Source: Colius striatus (lineage: Eukaryota; Chordata; Aves; Coliiformes; Coliidae). Taken from it: a stretch of DNA of 64,000 nucleotides. The position numbers and the translations under genes were made by a program. Under the pieces are notes generated by a model. That model ran no database searches and was not told the DNA's origin. It was given only the letters and a program-made list of their open reading frames with translations. Shown here one piece after another: positions 25,516 through 36,489 of this stretch (its first letter is position 1; each line of letters opens with the position of its first letter). The stretch covers positions 16,321,895 through 16,385,894 of the forward strand of contig NC_084767.1 in the NCBI RefSeq assembly GCF_028858725.1. Reading direction: 5' to 3'.

Positions 25516-28209
25516 TACAAAATTAAGTAATATTGTCATAGTCTAGACCTTTTACTTTAATGTAAAAGGTAACATTTCCACAGAAAGTGGGATTTATATT
25601 TAATTTTAAGGTATAATTTTAGTTCAGAATTAGATCAAAACCTCAAAAATTAATTTCTGATTAACTTGAAATTTTGACTTTTTGAAAGTATGTGACAGTA
25701 GATAAATATTGATTAAAAGTGATACATTCCCAGCTTCTACTCTCCTAAATCTCCAGATCCATATTCTAAGAATTCAGATATTCCTAAATCTACAAAATAG
25801 AAGGAAGATGTATATTTTAAGGAAAAACATGAAGACTGAATGACTTTTAGAATAATTTTAACCAAATATTCCATTTTATGGAAGTATGTTGTGTGAATGG
25901 AAAATTTGATTCTGGCAAATCCTAGGCCTGGGTGGTCCCAATTAATTGCTCCTACAATATGCATTGATGGAAACTGGGCTCCTGCTATGGGACTTAAAAA
26001 GCGTTCCAAATTTTCAAGCTAACATCTGCTCTCTCTTTTCCCTCCCAAACCCACCACCTGCTTCAGTCTGCCTCTTGACTGTGCTGCTGTACTGGCTAGA
26101 GAAGGTCTTTTCCTGTTATGAAAGCCATTAATTAAAGAGAATCTTAAAACTCTTCTGTGAAATGAATTGCTTTCATGCAAGAGCACGTGGTACGGAGCCA
26201 AATATTTCCTCCTAAGATGTTGTGCCTCTGCATCACCAAAACTGAGCACAACATCTCAGTTCACTCTTAGATGGCTTGCAACAAGCTGTGTCAAGCTTAG
26301 TTATTGAAGCTGTTACTTTGGTAACAAGAGACCAGACTTACTATGGTTTCCTTTAAGAACATGAATTCACCTGAAAGACAGTCATAGCACCTCATGAAAG
26401 AATAATTCCCAGTGACCTGAGGCCCAGTGGTCTGAGAATTATCATGAAGTTGGTCAGAATCTCAAGTTTTTCTTAATGTATTGTCTTTTACATTATTTTA
26501 TTTATTCTTATAAATGTTTGTGTTGTCCTTTAGATTCATTAACAGGAGCTAAACTGTTGTTATCTATTGTGGTGCTTTGAGCCCTTTCATCCCAGTTGAA
26601 TTAGTTTCAGAGAGACATTTCCTCCATTTCTTATGTTGTATATGTGTGCACTTTTTCATAATGCATGAACATTGACCTAAAACATCTCTGGTAGGTCATA
26701 TACAGTTGATCTTTCTGTGTATAAATATCTTCCTACACCTGAGAAAGCTGAGCATCCTTTCTGGATCACAGCAACTTGTTGCTCACTGATAATAACTGTT
26801 AATTACAGAACATTAAACATGAACATTCATCAACCTCATGTTGACTCAGGTTAGCACTTTCAAAATATTCTTTTCAGCAGGCCGTATATGTCTATGTGTA
26901 AGATGAGCATTTAGCTACTAACTTGAAAGTGTAGTTCTGTTTGTGGGAGTCAGATAAATGGTTTTGGTTATTGACAGTGACTTATGATAATAGACCGATA
27001 TTTATCACACTTGCTGAGCAAAGAGATTGTGTTATGGTAACACAGTAATGAGTTTCTTAAGAGGCAGTACATTTCATGTACAAGTTTTTTATCCAGTTGA
27101 GAGATATTTAGGCTTGTGTATACAGCCCCTGTGTTTTGAAATTCATTTTAAGAAAAATCCTATAACAGAGAGAGGGGAGATGGAGGATGAATTATTACAT
27201 ATATTTAATAAATCAATTCTTGGACAGGTTCTGTAAATTTCAAGTCACTTTTTTAGTGCTAATGCAATGAATCATAGGCATGAGCAAGATCACGTGTGGC
27301 CCTCCAAGTGTGAAAAGCACCAAGTGGGCATCCACAGTGCCCAAACCCTCAAGGCCCATCACTTAGTCTGACAGTGCTACCTGCCCAGGCCAAGCCTGAG
27401 TGCTGAGAGGTGGGTGGCTGTAACACACCCAGAAACAGTCTTGGGGATGTGGAGACCTTTCCAGTGTTTTAACTGCACTCTGAGTCTCGAACAACATGGA
27501 AATAGCTATGTTTGCCATTTTTTTGTTTTATCCTGAAAGTTTAGTCGGAAAGGTAGGGCTAATGAATGGACAACACCCGTGCCTGTCACCTCTGCTCCCT
27601 GCCTCTATCATTAGCATCAACATTCAGATTGTTGTTTTGCATCCTCCAGCTCAGAAAACTCTAGATGAGCCAGAAAAATGAAAACATTCTTACTTAAATG
27701 AGAACAGAACTCCTGAAGTATTTTATATTTGTTCTTTCCTGTGAACAGCAAGAAGAATCTTAGACAAGACAACTTTAGAGACCTCAGAGTGGTCAGAGAA
27801 AATAAAAGAGGTGTTAGTTGTTATGGGTGGGTTTTTGTTAAGTTAGTATCCAGACTCAGTATTTGCATTCGCATCTGAAATTTTAAGAATTTCAGAATTC
27901 TAAGAAATATTTGATGTAAAAAATAAAAACCAAACAATTTCTACCATTAGCTTCTTAATTCACATTTCTGTATTAATACTCTAAGTGCCTATAGTAGGCT
28001 TTGATGGAAATTTTCAGGCAACAATGTATATTGAAAATTTATACTGAAAAATATTGTTTAGTATCCTTAATTTTATTTTTACAACTGCTGATGCAGTTTG
28101 CATTTTACCACACTTTTATTTCCAGAGTCTGGGAAAGATGTCAAGGGCTCCCATCCTCAGATAGGAGACCAATTGCTTCTGTAGAGTCTCATCAGTCCTT
28201 TCCACGAGC

Positions 28210-28260
28210 TTTTACAATCTTCAATGTTCTTTTACATTCTTCAATGTTCTTTTACATTTC
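28210..28260 (+). repeat. Short tandem repeat, 20-bp unit, about 2.5 copies
   Basis: Units at 28210-28229 and 28230-28249 differ at one base, and a partial third unit starts at 28250. The unit reads TTTTACAATCTTCAATGTTC. It is a small local duplication with no visible function. Confidence 0.8.
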
Positions 28261-30019
28261 TCCGTTACTTCGTCATCCTCATACCGTGTAGTTACTACAG
28301 CCACAGTGTCTAAGACTATCTTCTCCCACCCCCTGCACAGCTCACAACCCCTATGGTGTTGTCCTGACCCTCAAAGACCACAGAGGCCAGGAAGAGGCAG
28401 AGACAGCACAGTTTTGAAACTGAAAGCCATTACATTGAATTTTATGAATATAAATGGACTCTGACATATTTTGTCTTTTATTTTCTCATGTGCCCATCTG
28501 AAAATTTTAGGGATGAAACTGATGCTTCATATACAGTTTAAATTTTAAGTCTTAATTTTTATTCCAACAGTGTCCTCCTGATCTTGAATTCAGCAATTGT
28601 TTTTTTCTTTGTGCTTCCCTTTAGAGCTCTCTGTTAACCTGTCTCTTTGCTACTCCAAAAGAGTAGTTCTCTATTCAACCAAAAGGATACATCTTTATTG
28701 TTCATTATCTTTTTTTTTTCCAATTTAGAAAATTTAACATGAATCTTGAACAGTCATTCAAGAAAGCATCAAAAGTTCCAGACTTTTCTGTCCTATTTTT
28801 TTTTTATTCTTTTTTTCTGCAAAGCATGCTACCAGTACATGTGAGATGCTGGCAAGAAAGCAAGTTTAAGGTTCTGATATAATTAAAGAACTTTACACAA
28901 AACATCATTGAAGAATTAAGAACCTCTGTACATATTTCTCAACAAGGATAAAGCTAAAATTACAATAATTTAAAAAGTGATCTTTTAAAACATTGTATTA
29001 CTCTAATGTCCTGTCCTTCCTGAAAGAACTGAAACACTCTGCCTGCCAGGATTCTTGGAAAATTGCACTCAAATGTCCTCTATTCAAGTTATCCGGAGTT
29101 ATTTCTCTCTTCAAATTAACTATCTTAAAGATTCATGGTTCCTCAAAAATTGTTACAGTGTGAACAGTTTGTCAAGAGGAAAACAATTTGCAAACATTTC
29201 AGCATTTTCTGAGTCCTGAATTCTTTCCAAGAAATGGACTTTTAGCCCATATTATTGGAATGTTGCAAATTTACTATTGTTTTTCCTAATACTATTTAGC
29301 TATGCTTTGCACTTGCATACTCCAGTCTAGATGAGATTTCTTTCTTCTTCAGCTGTGCAGGGCCTCAGACAAAGGGAAGAGAAAGGCTGGGTGCAGGAAG
29401 AGCAGCAGAGCACCCTGCTGATGCTGTTGCACGGCTGTTCAGGTGGTTTCTTTGGGTATTGTAGGAGAAGGCTGGAGAACTATTGCACTGTGGGAACTCT
29501 GTAAACATGGCAAAGTCCCAGAGGAACTCACGGAAATGGCAAAATTAAAAGTGGCATTAAGTTGAAACAGGAATTATTTGGGTTGGGTGTTTCTGGTGGC
29601 TTGAGTTGCTAAACTAGAGTTCTGCACCCAAGGAAAGAAAATAAAACCGATGTTGAGCTTCTTGAACCAGTTACTCTCAGCTGTTCTTCATGCAGGCTCA
29701 CAATCTCTAAGTGAGAGTTTACTTCATGTTCTTGGCCAAAAATTCCAGAATTATGGTTTTTTCTCTTCTTCAAAAAATTGAAGAATTTTATTTTCAGTCT
29801 GCTTCTGGAAATATAAGGGTAGCACAGGTTTTCCCTATGTGTGAACTCATTTCTAATTAAGCCAAAGTATAACTTTTACTTGTGAGAGGCATAGGTACAG
29901 AGGCTGCAACAACTCTGTCTTGGACTCTTCCCTTGGAGAGCTAACAGTGCAAAAATGCAGTTTTTTATGTATCACAGTAAAACCATTTTAATGTTGTACA
30001 CCAGCTTTACAGAGCCCTT

Positions 30020-30739
30020 CATAGAATCATAGAATGGTAGGGGTTGGAAGGGACCTTTAGAGATCATCTAGTCCAACCCCCACGCAGAAGCAAGTCAACC
30101 TAGAGGTCCACCTAGATCAGGTCGCATAGGAACATGTCCAGAAGGGTCTTGAAGACCTGTAAGGAAGGAGACTCCACACTCTCCCTGGGCAGCCTGTGCC
30201 AGGGCTCTGTCACTCTCACAGTGAAATAGTTTTTTCTTATGTTTAAGTGGAACTTTTTGTGTTCCAGCTTCATCCCATTAACACCTATCCTGTTGCTAGC
30301 TACTATAGAAAACGTGATGCCCCAGCCTCCTGACACCCACCATTGAGGTATTTGTAAATATTAATAAGATCTCCCCTCAGTATTCTCTGAACAGCCCCAG
30401 TTCCTGCAGCTTTTCCTTGTATGAAAGATGTCCCAGTCCCCTGATCATCTTGTGGCCCTGCGCTGGTCTCTCTCCAGCACTTCCCTGTCCCTCTTGAGCT
30501 GAGGAGCCCAGAACTGGACACAGGACTCCAGATGAGGCTTCACCAGGGCAGAGTAGAGAAGGAGAACAACCTCCCTTGACCTGCTGGCCACACTCTTCTT
30601 GATGTATCCCAGGATGCCATTGGCCTTCTTGGCCAAGAGGGCACATTGCTGGCTCATATTTATCAAGATGTCTCTCTGCAGAGCTGCTCTTCAGCAGTTC
30701 GACCCGCAGCCTGTACTGGTGCATGGGGTTGTTCCTTTC
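30020..30739 (-). mobile_element. CR1 LINE 3' fragment, antisense
   Basis: The minus strand encodes the C-terminal third of CR1 ORF2 in broken frames (for example 30445-30666: [21 protein letters not shown] and [24 protein letters not shown]). These are followed by the 3' untranslated region and the octamer tail at 30020-30040 on the plus strand. A short internal deletion near 30660-30680 removes the segment that in the 35.7-kb copy reads as the approach to DRDLGVLID. The 5' truncation point is near 30739. The fragment is inverted relative to the long CR1 4 kb downstream, so the two could pair in the pre-mRNA. Confidence 0.93.
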
Positions 30740-33700
30740 ATATTTTCCATTTTTATTTTTGTCTGTACAGCTATGCTCCTTTCTTGAAATCTTTTAATAT
30801 TGGTAGGAGATTTCTATGTTGATATTTACCTTTAGGTCTAAAACTATTCCTTCTCTGTATGAGGTGATATTCATCCAAAGTCAGAATTATGGTTGCTATA
30901 TTCTTTTAATTGCAAATATTGAGTGCCCACCTCTATTTTCTCAGCAGCTCAGTTTATAGCCATTACAAAGCCAGAGCACCTTTCTCTTTCATGAGCTTTA
31001 ATTTAATTAACAGTAAGGCACACAAATTGAGTTTGAAAAAAAAATTAATAAGAATTAAACAGAACACCAGATGGCTCTTTAAATCCTATTTAATAGAGAG
31101 CTGGAACAGGAACTTTTCTCATAACTGTATTATTAATAATTAACATATGGAGGATACTCTGAACACAATACTCATGTCTACATCAGACTATAATTTTTCA
31201 CTGCATTGGTCACATGACTCAAATACTCAAGGGCAAGAAAAGTCCCAGCTATCACCAACTGCTGCAACAACCTGTCCTCCATTCATTTGTTCAGAAGATG
31301 TGGTTTTACCCTGCACAGTATCTTATGCATTAAATGCCTTACAAGGTCCCTCTCACCACTGAATGGGGTCCCACCTGTAGCATTTCCAGCCTGCTTAAGA
31401 AGGTTAATCCCTGAACAGGCAAAAGAACCAACCCTACTCCTGCCAAGGAGAAAGCTCTGCCCCCTAAAATGTACTGTAATGGACACTGCCCCAAACACAG
31501 GCTGGGTCACTGGGTCACAGACAGCATATCCATTGCTAGAAAAGCACAGGAAAATAAGCTGAGGAACAAAGGGCAGAAGAAGTACAGGAGTGACAGGAAG
31601 TTCTGAAACTGCTCCCTTTGGAGAACAAGGAGTCTATCTTTGCCATGTGCCATGATGGGTAGCTATGGCTCTGCAAGCTCTGCATACTCTCAAATTGGAG
31701 TTATACTGCAAATTCTTGCAATGCCATGCCCTGGGGAGAGGTGGTTGCAGGGAAAAGGCAGAGAGGGCACACCACCCACCATTTCACACACAGGTGCATT
31801 AACCTTCATACAAATGGAAAACCACATTTCAGTTGCCCAAATGAAATGTTTCAGCTCAATAGCTTTCAGAGCTGTGCAGGTCACAGAAAATCTCTCTTGC
31901 AGTAGATTGCCCTTCTTTCTCAAAAAATTACTTTTAAGAATTTCCTATGGGAAGAACTTTGATTGCAATTTAATATCTATGTAAACAGTAGAAACTCTGT
32001 GGTCATCCTGGACTCTTAAGTTTATCCACATAATTTTTCTTTTTATATTTTTAATTGCATATTACAGATATTTTGTCAGAGATTGGAAAGGGAAGGAGCT
32101 ACTTCCCTTTCCCACGGAAAGTGTTCCTATATCTCTGAGCATTTCATTAGCAAGATTCCTTCCTCCCACTAAAATCTGTGGCTCTGATGATTTCCTTTAG
32201 CCCAGATGTTATACTTTTCTTTTCTTTTCCAAGATGAATCTCATTTTGTTATTTCCTGCCCATACATCCATGATCTCAAGGCTTGAGTGAATCATTTCTC
32301 CACCCTGAGTGGTATTTGCTACATTTTCAATTTACTGTAATATGCAGAGTTAATTATTTTCATTTGCAAAGTGTCACGGAGTCCTAAATGTTTCTCTAGA
32401 CCTTGGCAAGAAAGCATTGGAACACATCAAACCCATTGCATGGATGTCCGTCAGGGAAAGAACTTAAAAGTACCTTTTTAACAATTAAACTCTCTTAGAG
32501 AAGAGTAATTAAAATGATCTGCTATTAACCTGATCTTACCTGTCCCCAATATTGGCTTCATCTTTCTCCTTGTGGTCAGTAGAATTACTAATGTGCATTT
32601 TGAATGGAAAGTCAGATGTGAGTGAATACAATCCCTTAAAAAAAATAACAAGATTCAATATTTCAAGTTACTGAGGGAATTTTCCAAAGTGGTATTCAGT
32701 TCAGATATCTCCATGAGTACTAGCCCAGCATATGGCTCTTCTTTGTGAGATTCTTGTCACATACCTGTAGATGTATACATTTGAGTGCCTTTTTGGGACT
32801 CTATACCTCATGGTGAGAGGAAGCTCATCCTACGAGTGAGTTTTCCTCTCCATCAGCTCTTCTGGGAGTGAAGCCATCTACGCAGGAGACATCTGAGTTT
32901 GAATGTCAGCCCAGCCTTTCTTCACTAGGTAGCTGAAGAAAAATAGTTTAATGACTCCTGAGAGAGGAAGGGGCTGCAGCATTTTAAATTTCACCTTCTG
33001 TGCCCACTATGGCTGATTTTTAGAAACCAAGATGAATACTTCAATAAAAAATATTTCCAAGTGGTTTTGATTCTGCACAGATATGAAAACCTAGGAGTAT
33101 TAGAGGCTGGGACTCCCAGATCATTTGCTTGTTTTCAGATAAATAATTCAATGAAAAGATTTCTTCATACATGTAAAAAGAGGAGAAAACAGAGATTAGC
33201 AATAAGCTTCTTGAGAAGACATGCTGCCCACTAGAATATAAACCAGAAGTTTTCTCAAGAACCAACCACCTTTTTCATTATCTTCTAGAAGAAAGATTAG
33301 AACAAAAAAAGTGTCTCCATCCTTCTCTCAGGAAAGAGAAATTATAATAAAACTTCAGGCAGAACAAGGTTTAGACTGAATCAATTAAAGAATTTGTGTA
33401 AACTCTATATTTTCTCATAATACATCTCAAATATATCAGACTTAATGTTGTATCACATGAATTGAAAATGTAACAGAATGGCAAGAAAAATCCCCTCCAT
33501 TTCTTCTACTACTAAAAGGATTATTAACTTTGAGTTTTTAGTCAGCACTGGAGAGCATTTCTGTCAATAGGCAAGTTGCATTTGAAATGATCCTAGCAGT
33601 TTCATTTACTCCATTATTTTTGTTTTCTCTTAGACTGATTTGCTTTCACCGGCTTTTATTTTACCCTTGTTTAACAATATGGTGCCTGGTCAAATCCTAT

Positions 33701-34052
33701 TTTCGTCCACATTGCTGTAACAAGACCATGTTGTCTCCTTTACAGAGTTGTGCCACATGGGTGGTTTTGGGCAATTACACAAGCATGGGGATGCCTAGAT
33801 GAACTTCACTGCTTTGTTTCTGACACCTTTGCATAAGGAGATCCTAATTCTGTTAATGTACTTGCTGATTTAGCAGAAAGCAAAATACCTACCCCTAACA
33901 ACATAGGACAGACTGAATCATAGGAAAGAGTTGTGCTTGTAAATTGTAGCTATGCAAAAGTTTTAATTGTTCAAAATGAGAGTTTTGGATTACATAACCC
34001 AAGTCAGCCAGCAAGTAGATCCAGATATTGGACTTCCATAAAACTTAGGAAT

Positions 34053-35138
34053 ATGGGCTACGTATTGTTCAGGAAAGACAGACTGACAAGGCATGGAGGT
34101 GGAGTTGCTCTCTATGTGAGGGAGCAATTAATGTGTACCGACCTGTGCCTGGGTGGGGATGAGGAGGGGGTAGAGTGCTTACGGGTAAAAAGTAATGAGC
34201 AGGGCAAGGCAAGTGATATTGCTGTAGGAGTTTGCTACAGGCCACCCGATCAGGAGGAGGATGTGGATGAGGCCTTCTATGAACAGCTGAGAGCTGCCTC
34301 ACAATCACAGTCCCTGGTCCTCAAGGGGGACTTCAACCACCCTGATATTTTCTGGGATAGCCACACAGCCAAGCACACGCAGTCCAGGAGGTTCCTACAG
34401 ATTGTTGACAACAACTTCCTATCGCAGATGATGGAGGAACCAACAAGGAGGGGTGTGCTGCTGGACCTAGTACTGACAAATAAAGAGGGTCTGGTTGGGG
34501 ATGTGAAGGTTGGAGGCAACCTCGGCTGCAGTGACCATGAGATGGTAGAGCTCAAGATCCTGTGTGAAAGCGGCAGGCCACAAAGCAGGACCGTGACCCT
34601 GGATTTCAGGCAAGCCAACTTTGGCCTCTTCAAAGATCTACTTGGACAGATCTCATGGGATATGATTCTAGAAGACAGAAGTGCCAATGAGAGCTGGTCA
34701 ATCTTCAAGCACCACTTCCTCCAAACCCAGGATCAGTGTGTCCCAATGCGCAAGAAAGGAGGAAAAGGAGGTAGGAGGCCTCCATGGATGAACAAGGATC
34801 TGCTGGGACAACTCAGGCAGAAAGCAACCATCTATGAGAGGTGGAAACAGGGGCTGGCTTCTTGGGAAGAGTATAGGAACATTGCCAGGGCATGCAGGGA
34901 TGCAACTAGGAAGGCTAGAGCCCTTCTAGAATTAAATTTAGCCAGGGATGTTAAGGACAGCAAAGAGGCATTTTTCAAGTACATCAGCAGCAGAAGGATG
35001 GTGAGGGGTAATGTGGGCCTGCTGCTAAACACTGAGGGTGGCCTGGTGTCTGAGGATGCAGAGAAAGCCGAAGTAGTGAATGCCTTCTTTGCTTCAGTCT
35101 TTATGGCCAAGGTTGACGCTCAGGAACTGAACATATGA
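34053..35138 (+). pseudogene. CR1 ORF2 fragment: APE-type endonuclease, C-terminal part
   Basis: This open frame of CR1 ORF2 extends on the 5' side into non-CR1 DNA as far as 33933. It encodes the second half of the apurinic-like endonuclease that nicks target DNA to prime reverse transcription. Visible landmarks are RRPPDQ-like VGVCYRPPDQ, the catalytic GDFNHPD block and the SDH catalytic pair (GCSDHEMVE). The connector region follows (RKKGGKGGRRPPWMNKDLLGQLRQK, then EAFFKYISSRRMVRGNVG). The N-terminal catalytic Asn and Glu region is missing through 5' truncation, so the enzyme cannot be functional. The frame ends in TGA at 35136-35138, at the internal deletion. Confidence 0.9.
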
Positions 35139-36142
35139 AGGATAAGATGGTTATCAGTGGGAGTCAACATGGGTTCACCAAGGGGAAATTCTGTTTGACC
35201 AACCTGATAGCCTTCTATGAGTGCCTAACCGGCTGGCTAGATGAGGGGAGAGTAGTGGATGTTATCTACCGTGACTTCAGCAAGGCTTTTGACACTGTCT
35301 CCCATAACATCCTCATCAGAAAGCTCAATCAGTGTGGCTTGGATGAGTGGATAGTGAGGTGGATTGAGAGCTGGCTGAATGACAGAGCCCAGAGGATGGT
35401 GATCAATGGCACAGAGTCGAGTTGGAGGCCTGTGGCCAGTGGAGTTCCACAGGGACTGGTTCTGGGGCCAGTCTTGTTCGACGTTTTCATCAACAACCTG
35501 GATGAGTGGACAGAGTGTACCCTCAGCAAGTTGGCTGATGACACCAAATTGGGAGGACTGGCTGATTCCCCAGAAGGCTGTGCTGCCATTCAGCAGGATC
35601 TCGACCAGCTTGAGAGTTGGGCAGAGAGGAACCTCAAGAGGTTCAACAAGGACAAGTGCAGAGTCCTGCACCTGGGAAGGAACAACCCCACACACCAATA
35701 CAGGCTGGGGATTGACCTGCTGGGGAGCAGCTCTGCAGACAGAGACCTGGGAGTCCTGATTGATAATAAACTAAACATGAGCCAGCAATGTGCCCTCATG
35801 TCCAAGAAGGCCAATGGCATCCTGGGATGCATCAAGAAGAATGTGGCCAGCAGGTCAAGGGAGATTCTTCTTCCCCTCTACTCTGCCCTGGTGAGGCCTC
35901 ATCTGGAGTCCTGTGTCCAGTTCTGGGATCCTCAGCTCAAGAGGGACAGGGAAGTGCTGGAGAGAGTCCAGCACAGGGCCATCAAGATGATCAGGGGACT
36001 GGGACATCTTTCATACGAGGAAAGGCTGCTGGAACTGGGGCTGTTTAGTCTGGAGAAGAGGAGATTGAGGGGTGATCTTATTAACATTTATAAATATCTA
36101 AATGGTGGGTGTCAGGAGGTTGAGACTCCCTTTTTGATATAG
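35135..36142 (+). pseudogene. CR1 ORF2 fragment: reverse transcriptase, C-terminal part
   Basis: A 335-codon open frame carries the CR1 reverse transcriptase from [19 protein letters not shown] to near the C-terminus. Catalytic landmarks are YRDFSKAFD (Asp47 of this frame), [14 protein letters not shown] and the active-site box [10 protein letters not shown] (Asp135, Asp136). The downstream thumb and C-terminal region includes [35 protein letters not shown] and [24 protein letters not shown]. The frame begins with an ATG that overlaps the TGA of the endonuclease frame (ATGA). This is a by-product of the deletion and not a real start, since the finger motifs upstream are lost. The frame stops at 36140, somewhat short of the KLEHK tail visible downstream in another frame. 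Confidence 0.92.
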
Positions 36143-36463
36143 TAGCTAGCAACAGGACAAGGGGTAATGGGATGAAGCTGGAACACAAACAGTTCCACTT
36201 AAACATAAGAAAAAACTATTTCACCGTGAGAGTGACAGAGCCCTGGCACAGGCTGCCCAGAGGGGTTGTGGAATCTCCTTCCTTACAGGTCTTCAAGACC
36301 CTTTTGGACATGTTCCTATGTGACCTGATCTAGGTGGACCTACTTCTGCTGGGGAGTTGGATTAGATGATCTCTAAAGGTCCCTTCCAACCCCTACCATT
36401 CTATGATTCTATGAATATGTGAGTACCTTGGGATTGGACACAAGTAAGCATTTCCCCACTGCC

Positions 36464-36489
36464 AAATATCTCTAATAAGAGAGATATTT
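36464..36489. repeat. Perfect 10-bp hairpin just downstream of the CR1
   Basis: Arms AAATATCTCT (36464-36473) and AGAGATATTT (36480-36489) flank a 6-nt loop. The hairpin lies about 50 bp past the CR1 3' end. It is AT-rich, so chance is plausible. Confidence 0.5.

Larger units (their letters stand above)
34053..36415 (+). mobile_element. CR1 LINE, long copy with internal deletion, sense to TRPC7
   Basis: CR1 homology starts near 34053 (GYVLFRKDRLTRHGGGVALY) and ends with the 3' octamer tail CCATTCTATGATTCTATGA at about 36415. The copy is 5'-truncated: ORF1 and the first part of the endonuclease are absent. About 35113-35140 marks an internal deletion that removes the segment between the end of the endonuclease part and the QHGFTKGK part of the reverse transcriptase; the missing region is present in the copy near 62.5-62.9 kb. 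The remaining frames are long and open, so the insertion looks fairly young. Flanking GAATATG heptamers (34049-34055 and 36413-36419) may be a weak target-site duplication. Confidence 0.95.

Noticed and set aside
33933..34052. 5' extension of the CR1 endonuclease frame
   Set aside because: The first 40 or so codons have no CR1 similarity. They are flanking intron read in frame after a 5'-truncated insertion.
35135..35138. ATGA overlap between the two CR1 frames as translational coupling
   Set aside because: It lies at the internal deletion junction, and the downstream frame starts in the middle of the RT domain, so it is not a real start site.
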